Assembly: GCF_000019965.1 (NCBI RefSeq)
Contig: NC_010571.1
Coordinates: forward strand, 3,357,001 to 3,421,000
Direction of reading: 5' to 3'
DNA from: Opitutus terrae PB90-1
Lineage (GTDB): Bacteria > Verrucomicrobiota > Verrucomicrobiia > Opitutales > Opitutaceae
DNA: 64,000 nucleotides
Below the pieces are notes generated by a model that was given only the letters and a program-made list of their open reading frames with translations, had not been told where the DNA came from and did not search any database. Positions within the stretch are counted from its first letter, which is position 1. Every line of letters starts with the position of its first letter. The position numbers and the translations under genes were made by a program. Below, piece by piece: positions 23,998 through 32,445 of this stretch.

Positions 23998-26384
23998 GCG
24001 ACGCTGCGCTGCCTTCCGTCTTCGGCCGCAGCGTGCGGAGAATCCACTGCGTTGGCGCGGGCGGCATGGGCGTGGCACCGCTGGCGATTTATCTGCGCCG
24101 GCTCGGCTTCACCGTCAGCGGTGAGGACGACGCGATGATGCCCGAGGTGCGCGAGTTGCTGGAGCGCGCCGGAGTGCGGGTGGGTCCGATGGACGCGGAT
24201 TGCGAACTGATGGTGCATTCGTCGGCGATCGCGCCGGCGCATCCGGCGTTCGCGGCGGCCCGGGCGCGCGGACTGCGCTGCGTGCGCCGCGGCGAGATGC
24301 TGGCAGAGGTGGTGAGCGGGAAGAAGTTCGTGGCGGTGTGCGGGTCGCACGGCAAAACCACGACGACCGCGATGTTGATCACGGCGCTGCGCAGCGCGGG
24401 CTTTCCCGCGGGCTACGTGTTGGGCGGACTTTTCACCGACGGCAGCTCACCGGCGGACGTCGGCACGAACGAATGGGTCGTGGCCGAAGTGGACGAAAGC
24501 GACGGGACGATCGAGCGCTTCGTGCCAGAAATCACGGTCGCCGTGAATCTCGACTGGGACCATCCGGATCACTATCGCGATCGGGCCGAGCTGGAGCAGA
24601 CTTTCCATCATTTGTTCGCGCGGACCCGCGGGCTGGTTTTGTTCAGCGCGGAGTGCGCGGTCAGTCGGCGGAGCGCGACGGAACTGGCGGCGATGGAGGA
24701 ACACCGGATCGAGGCGGAGATCACCGGGCCGAATTTTCTGAGTTTCGGGACCGCGGGAGATTTTTCCGGACGGATCGTGCGCGAAGACGGCGCGCGGATG
24801 ACGCTGCAGCTGGACGGTCGCTTCGCCAGTCGCGAGACCGCCGTGCAGGCACGCGGGGCGTTCAACGCGGCGAACGCGACGGCGGCGCTGGCGGCTGCGC
24901 AGGTGATGGGTGCGCGCCCCGGCGGCGACGCGCTGGCCAATTATCCGGGCGTGCGTCGGCGGCAGACCGTGTTGCACGACGACGCGTTTACGGTGATTGA
25001 GGATTACGCGCATCATCCGGGGGAGATTCGCGCGTTGCTCGGCAGCCTGCGCGAACGGTTGCGGCGTAAGCAGCCCGCGGCGGACAAGCGCGGCGCGGTC
25101 GGCCGGTTGATCGTGGTCTTTCAACCGCATCGGTTCAGTCGCACGGCGCAGTTCAAGGTGGATTTCGCGCAGGCGCTCGGCGCCGCGGACTGGCTCTACC
25201 TGCTCGACGTTTACGGCGCGGGCGAGGCACCGAGGACCGGTGGCATGACGGCGGACGTGGCGGCGGCGGCGGGACGGCAGAACCCAATGCTGCCGATCGA
25301 CTATCAGCCCGGCGCCGATCGCCGGTGGTTCGATGCGCTCGATCGCCAAGTGCGGCCGGGCGACCTGGTGGCCTTCGTCGGCGCGGGAGACATCGATCGC
25401 AAAGCGCGGGCCTGGATCGAGCGCCGGACCCGCAAACCGCGCAGGGCGGGCGATTGGGACGCCGTGCTGACGAAACTGCAGCGCGTGGTGTCGGCCGAAA
25501 CGAGCCTGCGACGCGACGAGTTGCTCGGCCCGAAGACGACGATGCGCGTCGGCGGACCGGCGCGGATTTATGCCGAGCCGGCGAGCGTCGCGGATCTGCA
25601 GGCGTTGTTGCGCACGGCAACTGCCGTGCCGGTCGAGGTGTTCATCCTCGGTCGCGGATCCAATCTGCTGGTCCCGGACGAGGGCGTGGAAGGGCTGGTG
25701 ATCTCGCTCGCGCACGAGGCTTGGGCGCAGTTCGAGGTGCGGCCAGACGGAAGGATCTGGGTCGGCGCGGGACTTCGACTGAAAAATCTGTGCGGACTCG
25801 CAGCCAAGGCGGGGTTGAGCGGATTCGAATTTCTCGAGGGCATTCCCGGCAATGTGGGCGGCGCGCTGCGAATGAACGCGGGCGCGATGGGCGGCTGGAT
25901 GTTCGACGTCGTCGACGAGCTGCAACTGATGACGATGGCAGGCGAGGTACAGTCGCTGCCGCGTACCGCGCTGAAGGTGACGTATCGTCATTGCCCGGAG
26001 CTGGAGCGGGCGATCGGGTTGGGGGCGTTGTTGCGCCGGCCGGCTTACGCGAACGCGGAAGTGGTGAATCAGCAGATCGCGGCTTACCGCACGAAGCGGC
26101 AGGCGACGCAGCCGCGCGAACCGAGCGCGGGATGCATTTTCAAAAACCCCCCGGGGACGTCCGCTGGCCGGTTGATCGACGAAAGCGGGTTGAAGGGTAC
26201 GCGCGTCGGCGACGCCGAAGTGTCGCCGGTCCACGCGAACTTCATCATCAACCGCGGCCACGCGACGGCGGCCGAAGTGCTCGAGCTGGTCCGGCGGGTG
26301 CGCGCTCGGGTGAAGGAGGTCAAGGGCATCAACCTCGAGCCCGAGGTGCTGCTTTACGGCAAATTGTGGGAGGATGTGCTGTGA
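23994..26384 (+). CDS. murC-murB: MurC-MurB fusion: UDP-N-acetylmuramate--L-alanine ligase / UDP-N-acetylenolpyruvoylglucosamine reductase
   Basis: 796 residues. Residues 1 to about 470 are MurC: Rossmann-like CVGAGGMGVAPL, ATP loop CGSHGKTTTTAML with Lys121, EVDESDGT, FNAANATAAL and DYAHHPGEIRALL. Residues about 490-796 are MurB: TTMRVGGPA, LGRGSNLLV, GIPGNVGGALRMNAG and the C-terminal LEPEVLLYG. The two enzymes catalyse successive steps (MurB makes UDP-MurNAc, MurC adds L-Ala), so fusion could channel the intermediate. The proton-donor position, Ser in E. coli MurB (GSFFKNP), is Cys714 here (GCIFKNP). No frameshift or internal stop is present. Confidence 0.95.
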   Translation: MSDAALPSVFGRSVRRIHCVGAGGMGVAPLAIYLRRLGFTVSGEDDAMMPEVRELLERAGVRVGPMDADCELMVHSSAIAPAHPAFAAARARGLRCVRRGEMLAEVVSGKKFVAVCGSHGKTTTTAMLITALRSAGFPAGYVLGGLFTDGSSPADVGTNEWVVAEVDESDGTIERFVPEITVAVNLDWDHPDHYRDRAELEQTFHHLFARTRGLVLFSAECAVSRRSATELAAMEEHRIEAEITGPNFLSFGTAGDFSGRIVREDGARMTLQLDGRFASRETAVQARGAFNAANATAALAAAQVMGARPGGDALANYPGVRRRQTVLHDDAFTVIEDYAHHPGEIRALLGSLRERLRRKQPAADKRGAVGRLIVVFQPHRFSRTAQFKVDFAQALGAADWLYLLDVYGAGEAPRTGGMTADVAAAAGRQNPMLPIDYQPGADRRWFDALDRQVRPGDLVAFVGAGDIDRKARAWIERRTRKPRRAGDWDAVLTKLQRVVSAETSLRRDELLGPKTTMRVGGPARIYAEPASVADLQALLRTATAVPVEVFILGRGSNLLVPDEGVEGLVISLAHEAWAQFEVRPDGRIWVGAGLRLKNLCGLAAKAGLSGFEFLEGIPGNVGGALRMNAGAMGGWMFDVVDELQLMTMAGEVQSLPRTALKVTYRHCPELERAIGLGALLRRPAYANAEVVNQQIAAYRTKRQATQPREPSAGCIFKNPPGTSAGRLIDESGLKGTRVGDAEVSPVHANFIINRGHATAAEVLELVRRVRARVKEVKGINLEPEVLLYGKLWEDVL

Positions 26385-26477
26385 GGGATGAGCTGAGAGC
26401 CAAGAGTCCAGAGCTGAGAGCACGGACTCTGGGTTGTGATCTGCTCTTCGCTCTCAGCTCTGAGCTCTAGACTTTTT
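26385..26477. repeat. murB-ddl spacer with long hairpin and T-run
   Basis: GAGCTGAGAGC occurs twice (26390-26400, 26411-26421). CAGAGCTGAGAGC (26409-26421) pairs perfectly over 13 bp with GCTCTCAGCTCTG (26450-26462). TTTTT at 26473-26477 touches the ddl start codon. It resembles a terminator or attenuator inside the dcw operon and matches the ftsW-murG spacer in style. Confidence 0.6.
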
Positions 26478-27413
26478 ATGGATTCACCTGTCATCGCCGT
26501 TTTCAGTGGCGGCACTTCCTCCGAACGCGAAGTCTCGCTCGGCTCCGGTCAGGCGTGTGCGGCGGCGCTCGAGAAATCGTTCCGCGTTGAACGATTCCAA
26601 ATCGACGCGGACGCACTGCCGGCGGGACTCGATCCGCAGCGGCATGTGGTTTTTTCGACGCTGCACGGCACGTTCGGTGAGGATGGCGGGATGCAGCGGC
26701 TGCTCGACGCGGCGGGCATGCACTATGCGGGCTGCGATGCGGTCAGCAGCGCGCTGACGATGGACAAGACGCTGACGAAAGAGACGGCGGCGGCGAAGGG
26801 GATTAAGGTCATTCCCGGCGTGACGTTTCCGGCGGCGAAGAAACCCCGGCCTGAGCAGGTGATCGAACAGTTTGGCGAGCGGGTGGTGGTGAAGCCAAAC
26901 GCGGAAGGCAGCAGCGTCGGTTTGAACCTGGTGGGCTCGCGCGAGGAGCTCACGCGCGTGCTCGACGTAATCCAGAACGGTCGCTGGATCATCGAGCGGC
27001 GGATCTTCGGACGCGAACTCGCAGTGGGCGTGCTGAACGGTCGGGCGATGGGCGTGGTGGAGATCCGACCGAAATCCGGCGTCTATGACTACGCCAGCAA
27101 GTACACGAAGGGGATGACGAACTATCTCGCGCCGGCACCGCTGGACGCGGCGCTGACGCAGAAAATTCAGGCGGCGGCGCAAACGGCGTTCGCGGCGTGC
27201 GGTTGCCGCGATTATGCGCGTGTGGATTTCATCCTCGGCGATGATCACGAGCTTTATTTGCTGGAAATAAACACCCTCCCCGGCATGAAGGAAACGAGCC
27301 TGCTGCCGATGAGCGCTCGCTGCGAGGGGATCGATTTTACGGCCTTGGTGAAGGCAATGGTCACGCCCGCGGTGCAGCGTTTTCACGCGGCGCGGGCGTC
27401 GCGAAATCCGTGA
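26478..27413 (+). CDS. ddl: D-alanine--D-alanine ligase
   Basis: 311 residues, ATP-grasp fold. It makes the D-Ala-D-Ala used by MurF. Signatures: VFSGGTSSEREVSLGSG near the N-terminus, LHGTFGEDGGMQ, MDKTLTKE, VVKPNAEGSSVG, ARVDFIL and LEINTLPGMKETSLLP. ATG 26478 is chosen because the Ddl N-terminal strand follows at once; an upstream extension runs through the repeat spacer. Confidence 0.95.
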   Translation: MDSPVIAVFSGGTSSEREVSLGSGQACAAALEKSFRVERFQIDADALPAGLDPQRHVVFSTLHGTFGEDGGMQRLLDAAGMHYAGCDAVSSALTMDKTLTKETAAAKGIKVIPGVTFPAAKKPRPEQVIEQFGERVVVKPNAEGSSVGLNLVGSREELTRVLDVIQNGRWIIERRIFGRELAVGVLNGRAMGVVEIRPKSGVYDYASKYTKGMTNYLAPAPLDAALTQKIQAAAQTAFAACGCRDYARVDFILGDDHELYLLEINTLPGMKETSLLPMSARCEGIDFTALVKAMVTPAVQRFHAARASRNP

Positions 27414-28417
27414 GTCGCACCGAGCTCAATCCTCCGCAAGCGCGCAGCTGGCGAGACATTCCCCAGCAGGTGAAACCGCGCGCGATGTCGGCGGAGGGGC
27501 GGCGGCGGTGGTGGTGGAGTGGCATGAAGACCGTGCTGGCGCTCGCTGCGGTGGGCGGACTCGGCTGGGGCGCGGTGGAAATCGCGGCGGCCTTGCGCGG
27601 CCGGCCGCAGCCGCTGACCAGCGCCGAAGCGGTGCCGGTGAAGGAGATCGATTTCGCCACCGATGGGGTGCTGCCGCGCGAATGGGTGGTGCAGACACTC
27701 GCGCTGCCGCCACGAGCAACGCTGATGCAGCTCGACCTGTATCGGCTGCGGGAGCGGCTGACGGCGGCGGGGCAGGTTCGCACGGCGACATTGACGCGCA
27801 CCTTTCCCGCGACGCTGACGGTGAGCATTTCGGAGCAATCGCCGGTGGCGCGCGTGATGGCGCAGACGGCCGGCGCGGAACCCGAGATGCTGCTGGTGGC
27901 GCGCGACGGCACCGTGTTTGCCGGGCTGGGGTTCGATCCGGAGCTGTTGAAAACATTGCCCTGGCTCGATGGCGTGAAGTTGAAGCGGGACGGCGGGAGA
28001 TTTGAACCCATCGCCGACATGCCGACGGTCGCGGATCTACTGGGCAAGGCGAAGCTGGAGGCGGAGCATCTCTATCGCGAATGGCAGGTCGTGTCGCTCG
28101 CGCGGCTGGAGTCGGACGGCGAAATCGAGGTGCGCGCGACGAATGTGGCGTGCATCCGGTTCGGCACGAGCGAGGATTTTTTCCGGCAGCTGGCGCGGCT
28201 CGATTCGCTGCTCGATGCGGCGCGGGCCAAGTCCGACCGGCCGGTGCGCGAGATCAACCTCGCGATTGGCGCGCATGTGCCGGTGGCGTTCGAGGAGGTG
28301 GATCCGACGGCGCCGCTGAAACAGCCGGGCGATGCGCGGCCGGCCACGACGACGACCACGCGACGCAATCCGGTGGTGCCTGCTTTCCCAGATCTGCAAC
28401 GCAAAACCACGCTGTGA
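27410..28417 (+). CDS. ftsQ: Cell division protein FtsQ (POTRA domain)
   Basis: 335 residues. GTG 27410 overlaps the ddl stop (GTGA). A cytoplasmic N-terminus of about 38 residues precedes a membrane helix (about 39-60) and a periplasmic POTRA domain (about 73-140) with LREWVV-type and LTRTFPATLTVSISEQSPVA sequence typical of FtsQ/DivIB. The Pro/Thr-rich C-terminus is disordered. FtsQ bridges FtsL/FtsB to the early divisome. The stop overlaps the ftsA GTG (GTGA). Confidence 0.88.
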   Translation: MSRTELNPPQARSWRDIPQQVKPRAMSAEGRRRWWWSGMKTVLALAAVGGLGWGAVEIAAALRGRPQPLTSAEAVPVKEIDFATDGVLPREWVVQTLALPPRATLMQLDLYRLRERLTAAGQVRTATLTRTFPATLTVSISEQSPVARVMAQTAGAEPEMLLVARDGTVFAGLGFDPELLKTLPWLDGVKLKRDGGRFEPIADMPTVADLLGKAKLEAEHLYREWQVVSLARLESDGEIEVRATNVACIRFGTSEDFFRQLARLDSLLDAARAKSDRPVREINLAIGAHVPVAFEEVDPTAPLKQPGDARPATTTTTRRNPVVPAFPDLQRKTTL

Positions 28418-29628
28418 GCTCCCGTCCCACCTTCATTGGCGCCGTCGAAATCGGCACCTCAAAAATCACCGTCCTCGTCGGCGAATATACCGGCCGCGAA
28501 CTCGCCATCATTGGCCACGGCGAGTGCTCGTCGCGCGGCATCATCAAAGGCACGGTGGTCGACTACAAGGCGGCGAGCGAGTCGACGCACAGCGCGCTCG
28601 AGCAGGCGGAGCGGGATGCCGGCGAGCGGATCGAGCTGGTGTTTCTCGCCCAGACGGGCGGGCACTTGGAAGGCTTCTACAACGAAGCCGCGGTCAACGT
28701 GAAGGCGGCGGACAACATGATCGATCGCGACGACATCCGCACGGTGTGCGAGCTCGCGCGCTCGAAGGAGCTGCCCGAGGGCCGGATGGTGGTGCATCAC
28801 ATTCGGCGGCCGTTCCGCGTCGATGGCCGGCTGGTGCCGACCTCGCCGGAAAATCTCGTCGGCCAGCGGCTGGAGGTGGGCTACTGGACGGTCCACGGTC
28901 AGGAGCAGCGACTCGCGGACAACATTCACGTGATCCGCGGTTTCAATCTCGAGGTGCGTGAGCTGGTGCTGTCGAGTCTGGCTTCCGGTCACATGGTGAC
29001 GACGCCCGAGGAGCGGCAGAACGGCGTGCTGGCGGTCGACATCGGCGCGGGCACGACCGACTACGTGCTCTATCGCGACGGCGTGCCGCACACCACCGGC
29101 GTGGTCCCCGTGGGCGGAACGCATTTGACGAACGATCTCAGCATCGGACTGCGTTTGACGGAAGGTCAGGCGGAGAAGCTGAAGCTGCGGTTTGGACGGG
29201 CGTTCGTGAACCCGAAGGACAAGGGCGAGAAAGTCTGGCTCGACGGCAATTTCGCGATCGGCGACCGGCAGTTTCCGCGGCACGCGATCGAGCAGATCAC
29301 GGCGGCCCGCACGTGGGAGCTGCTCGAGGTGGTGCGCAAGAAGCTGGGCAACGCGTTCTCGCCCGAAACCTGCGCCGCGGGCGTGGTGTTGACCGGCGGC
29401 ACGGCCAAGCTGAGCGGGATCGCGGAGGTTGCCGCAAAGGTTTTCGGTGTGCCTGCGCATCTGGGCGAGACCCCGACCTGGGTGGCGGAAAATCTGCGCG
29501 ACCCTGGTTATCACACCGCGCTCGGATTGCTCTACTACGGCGTGAACGCGCAGAGCGACCGCGTAATAGCGAACCGGCGCAACGCCGGCTGGCTCGGCAA
29601 CATCAAGCGACTTTTCGCCAATACCTGA
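28414..29628 (+). CDS. ftsA: Cell division protein FtsA
   Basis: 404 residues, actin-like ATPase that anchors FtsZ to the membrane. GTG 28414 overlaps the ftsQ stop. Actin-family motifs: GAVEIGTSKITVLVGE (phosphate 1), LAVDIGAGTTDYVLYRDG with Asp209 (phosphate 2) and GVVLTGGTAKLSGIAEVA (adenosine motif). The 1C-type subdomain is present. The C-terminal WLGNIKRLFANT is the amphipathic membrane-targeting helix. Confidence 0.95.
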   Translation: MSSRPTFIGAVEIGTSKITVLVGEYTGRELAIIGHGECSSRGIIKGTVVDYKAASESTHSALEQAERDAGERIELVFLAQTGGHLEGFYNEAAVNVKAADNMIDRDDIRTVCELARSKELPEGRMVVHHIRRPFRVDGRLVPTSPENLVGQRLEVGYWTVHGQEQRLADNIHVIRGFNLEVRELVLSSLASGHMVTTPEERQNGVLAVDIGAGTTDYVLYRDGVPHTTGVVPVGGTHLTNDLSIGLRLTEGQAEKLKLRFGRAFVNPKDKGEKVWLDGNFAIGDRQFPRHAIEQITAARTWELLEVVRKKLGNAFSPETCAAGVVLTGGTAKLSGIAEVAAKVFGVPAHLGETPTWVAENLRDPGYHTALGLLYYGVNAQSDRVIANRRNAGWLGNIKRLFANT

Positions 29629-29641
29629 ACCTGAACCGATG

Positions 29642-29665
29642 CGGCCGAGGGCGGCCGCGCTCCCA
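29642..29665. repeat. Dispersed 24-bp element (family C) in the ftsZ leader
   Basis: The 24 bases at 29642-29665 are identical to those at 39758-39781. They begin CGGCCGAGGGCGGCCG, which folds as GGCCG-AGGG-CGGCC. The element ends 8 bases before the ftsZ ATG, so the hairpin could affect translation of ftsZ. Confidence 0.7.
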
Positions 29666-29673
29666 GGACCAGA

Positions 29674-30969
29674 ATGAATCTCAACGAACTCCCCCTCGAA
29701 CACGCGCTGCTCACCGATCGCGCCATCGCGATCAAGATGGTAGGCGTGGGCGGCGCCGGCTCGAACGCGGTCGACCGCCTCAAGATGGAAAACCTCGAGC
29801 GGCTGCAACTCGGCGTGATCAACACCGACTATCAGGCGCTCGCCAGCTCGCCCGTGCAGGACAAGGTCCTCATCGGCATGAGCATCACCCGCGGGCTGGG
29901 CGCCGGCGGTGATCCCGAGCTGGGACGTGAGGCGGCCGAGGCCGATCGCGAAAAGATCACGAACGTGGTGAAGGATTGCGACCTCGTGTTCCTCATCGGC
30001 GGGATGGGCGGGGGCACGGGGAGCGGCGCGCTCCCGGTGGTGGCGGAGATCGCAAGCGAGCAGGGCGCGCTGGTGATCGCATTCGTGACGATGCCCTTCA
30101 GCTTTGAGGGTGGTCGGCGGTTGAAGCAGGCCGAGGAGGGGCTCTCCGCGTTGCGTCGCGTCTGCGACGCGGTCATCCCGCTGCCGAACGACGTGCTGCT
30201 GCAGGAATCAGCCGAGAACGAGACCGTGCTGGACTCGTTCGCGCGGGCCGACGAGTGGATCGGCCGTGGCGTGAAGTCCATCTGGGCGATGCTGTTCAAG
30301 ACCGGGTTGATCAATCTGGATTTCGCCGGCTTGCAGCAGGTGTTTGCGCAACGCGGCGGGAAAACGCTGTTCGGGCTTGGCGAGGGGACGGGCCCGAACG
30401 CCGTCGCCGACGCCGTGGGAAGTTTGAAGCTCTGTCCGCTGCTCCATACGCCGGAGTTTTCGCGGAAAGCCGACCGGCTGCTCGTGAACATCATCGGCGG
30501 CACGGATCTCACGCTGCCGAAGGTCAACGAACTGATGACGGCGATCACCGAGCAGTTCGGACGTGAGTCGCACATCATCATGGGCGCGGTGATCGACGAG
30601 GAGATGCAGAACCGCGTCGACGTTTGCGTGATCGGCACCACCGACATGGGCAACCGCGGCGTGCCGGCGCGGCGGCATACGTCGATGCCGGGCCGCGGGC
30701 GCCTGACGAATCGGCCGGAGCCGACGACGACGGTGACGTCCGACGGCGCCGCGACGACCCCAGTGGTTGGTACGGGCGCAGAGAAGCCGGCGCAGACAAC
30801 GTTGGAGAAAGAGGCCGCCGCAGCCGCCGCGAAACTGGCGCAACACGAATTCGGGTTCGGCGAACTCGAGAGCCGGGGACATTTCGAAAAGACCGATCGC
30901 AACCTGTTCGACGGGCAGGATCTGGACGTCCCGACCTATCTGCGGAAAGGAATCAAGGTTTCGATTTGA
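29674..30969 (+). CDS. ftsZ: Cell division GTPase FtsZ
   Basis: 431 residues, tubulin homologue that forms the Z ring. GTP-binding parts: MVGVGGAGSNAVDR near residue 22, the tubulin signature GGGTGSG at 112-118 and FARADEW-type T6-T7 region; the synergy loop NEL..AI is conserved. A Thr/Ala-rich linker (about 335-385) leads to the C-terminal peptide DLDVPTYLRKGIK, which binds FtsA and other partners. It is the last gene of the dcw cluster. The upstream spacer from ftsA holds repeat element C. Confidence 0.97.
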   Translation: MNLNELPLEHALLTDRAIAIKMVGVGGAGSNAVDRLKMENLERLQLGVINTDYQALASSPVQDKVLIGMSITRGLGAGGDPELGREAAEADREKITNVVKDCDLVFLIGGMGGGTGSGALPVVAEIASEQGALVIAFVTMPFSFEGGRRLKQAEEGLSALRRVCDAVIPLPNDVLLQESAENETVLDSFARADEWIGRGVKSIWAMLFKTGLINLDFAGLQQVFAQRGGKTLFGLGEGTGPNAVADAVGSLKLCPLLHTPEFSRKADRLLVNIIGGTDLTLPKVNELMTAITEQFGRESHIIMGAVIDEEMQNRVDVCVIGTTDMGNRGVPARRHTSMPGRGRLTNRPEPTTTVTSDGAATTPVVGTGAEKPAQTTLEKEAAAAAAKLAQHEFGFGELESRGHFEKTDRNLFDGQDLDVPTYLRKGIKVSI

Positions 30970-30989
30970 ATCTGAGATGGCGCCGGACG

Positions 30990-31107
30990 GCGCGTTAGGG
31001 ATAACGCGCGCTACCGATGATGGCACGGGCGTTTGCGAGCGAGAGTTTGCGCCGATGGGCGCTTGGTCGCTTCTGACCTGTCTCCACGGGCAAGATGCTC
31101 GTGCCAC
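30990..31107. repeat. Palindromic repeat region after ftsZ (family A)
   Basis: GCGCGTTA-GGGA-TAACGCGC (30990-31009) is a perfect 8-bp hairpin. TGGCACGGGC (31021-31030) faces an inverted partner within 31085-31107. The latter, read on the minus strand (GTGGCACGAGCATCTTGCCC...), matches the element at 42781 with two differences in 23 bases. It lies between convergent ftsZ and the hibernation factor gene. Confidence 0.65.
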
Positions 31108-31113
31108 GATCAC

Positions 31114-31143
31114 AAAAAAGCCCGCCGGCGGGGGCCGGCGGGC
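31114..31143 (-). terminator. Strong Rho-independent terminator of the hibernation factor gene
   Basis: GCCCGCCGGC (31120-31129) and GCCGGCGGGC (31134-31143) form a perfect 10-bp GC stem with a GGGG loop. On the minus strand TTTTTT (31119-31114) follows directly. The stem begins 28 bases past the stop of the gene at 31172-31552. Confidence 0.9.
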
Positions 31144-31171
31144 ATCAAAGAAAAAGGTCCTTCGCGGGCGA

Positions 31172-31552
31172 TCAGACGGCTTTAGGGAGAGCCACTTGTT
31201 GATCGATCTGCTCCACGGCGGGAAGATTGTGTCGGCGCACCTTGTACATGTGGTGGCGCTTGCTCAGCATGCGATCGAGCTTGTCGATGAGCAGCGAGAT
31301 CGCCTTGTGGCATTCGTCCGCTTGGACGACGGCGTTGAGGTCCGGACCATGGATTTCGACATGGCCCTTGGCCTTGAACCGGGTGGCGACCGCCTCCTTG
31401 GAGTCGCACTCGAGTTCGACGCGGACCCGAATGATCCGCTCCTCATGACGAAACAGACGTTCGGCCTTTTCTCGAACGAAGTACTTCAAGGACGGAGTGA
31501 GTTCGAGATGAATGCCCGATACGATGACTTCGTGGTTGTTTTGTCTGTTCAT
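31172..31552 (-). CDS. hpf: Ribosome hibernation promoting factor / RaiA family protein (short form), copy 2
   Basis: 126 residues. The fold covers residues 8-105: VIVSGIHLELTPSLKYFVREKAERLF, RVRVELECDS, FKAKGHVEIHGPDLNAVV and ISLLIDKLDRMLSKRHH. It is a short form without the C-terminal dimerisation domain, and shares KAERLFRHE.RIIRVRV with copy 1 at 2770-3165. Expected role is inactivation or protection of ribosomes in stationary phase. It is monocistronic with a clear terminator and divergent from the SDR gene. Confidence 0.92.
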   Translation of the reverse strand: MNRQNNHEVIVSGIHLELTPSLKYFVREKAERLFRHEERIIRVRVELECDSKEAVATRFKAKGHVEIHGPDLNAVVQADECHKAISLLIDKLDRMLSKRHHMYKVRRHNLPAVEQIDQQVALPKAV

Positions 31553-31581
31553 GATACTGCGTTTGTTTTGGGTTTTACCGA

Positions 31582-31599
31582 GTCAGGGCAGATCCTGAC
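31582..31599. promoter_or_regulatory. Short palindrome between divergent hpf copy 2 and SDR genes
   Basis: GTCAGG-GCAGAT-CCTGAC is a perfect 6-bp inverted repeat in the 74-base divergent spacer. It could be an operator; no known regulator consensus is recognised. Confidence 0.35.
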
Positions 31600-31626
31600 G
31601 CGGCCCGTAAAAATTCTCCTGAGCCC

Positions 31627-32445
31627 ATGATTGCCCTTCGCGAAGTATGCCAATCGTTCACCGCCGTCGTGCTGACGGGGGGATCTTCCGGTATAGGAAA
31701 ATCGTTCATCGAGCTCGCCGGGAACCTGTATCCGGCACTCCGCTTTTGCAACCTCTCGAGGACGGCTCCGGTCATAAAAAGCGAAGAGCTTATCCTCTGC
31801 CATGTCCCCTGTGACCTCGCGTCGGTCGTGGAGACGGAGCGGGCAGCGACGGAAGTAGAAGCCTTCCTTAACCGAGACGTGCCAGCGGGACGAGTGCTGC
31901 TCATCAACAACAGTGGTTTCGGCTCATACGGGGCCTTTCCTGAGCCCAATCTTTCTCAACAGCTCGAAATGCTGCAGGTTAACACCGTCGCGATGGTCCG
32001 GCTCACCGGTCGACTGCTGCCGGTGCTCAAGGCTCGCGGCGGCGTAGTGATGAACATCGCCTCCACCGCGGCGTTCCAGCCGACGCCGCACCTCGCGGTC
32101 TATGGCGCAACCAAGTCGTTCGTGCTGAATTGGACCCTCGCGCTGAACGAGGAATGGCGTGGCACCAACCTGCGGGCCATGGCGGTGTGTCCGGGACCGA
32201 CGAGCACGCCGTTTTTCCAGCGCGCCGGGCTGGCCCCCGGTAACGCGGCGGAGCGGACCGGCATGAGCACCGAGGCCGTAGTGCTGGCGGCGTTGCGCGG
32301 GCTGGCCAAAGGCAAAAGCCTCGTGGTGCCCGGTTGGAAAAACAAGTTGCTGGCAGCGGCGAGCGGGATGGGACCCAGGACGTGGGTGGCGCGGATTTCC
32401 GGCCAAGTCATCGCCGCGCAGCGGCTGCAGCACGTCCGCGCATGA
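31627..32445 (+). CDS. Short-chain dehydrogenase/reductase
   Basis: 272 residues, classical SDR. The cofactor loop is LTGGSSGIGKS (about 17-27), followed by NNSGFGSYG, the catalytic Ser in NIASTAAF and the YGATK motif with Tyr and Lys. No substrate-specific feature can be read. The gene overlaps the pseudouridine synthase gene as ATGA (32442-32445), so the two are cotranslated. Confidence 0.9.
   Translation: MIALREVCQSFTAVVLTGGSSGIGKSFIELAGNLYPALRFCNLSRTAPVIKSEELILCHVPCDLASVVETERAATEVEAFLNRDVPAGRVLLINNSGFGSYGAFPEPNLSQQLEMLQVNTVAMVRLTGRLLPVLKARGGVVMNIASTAAFQPTPHLAVYGATKSFVLNWTLALNEEWRGTNLRAMAVCPGPTSTPFFQRAGLAPGNAAERTGMSTEAVVLAALRGLAKGKSLVVPGWKNKLLAAASGMGPRTWVARISGQVIAAQRLQHVRA

Noticed and set aside
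24447-26423. A 658-codon minus-strand open frame opposite murC-murB
   Set aside because: Composition is that of a shadow frame; the + strand encodes a clear fusion enzyme.
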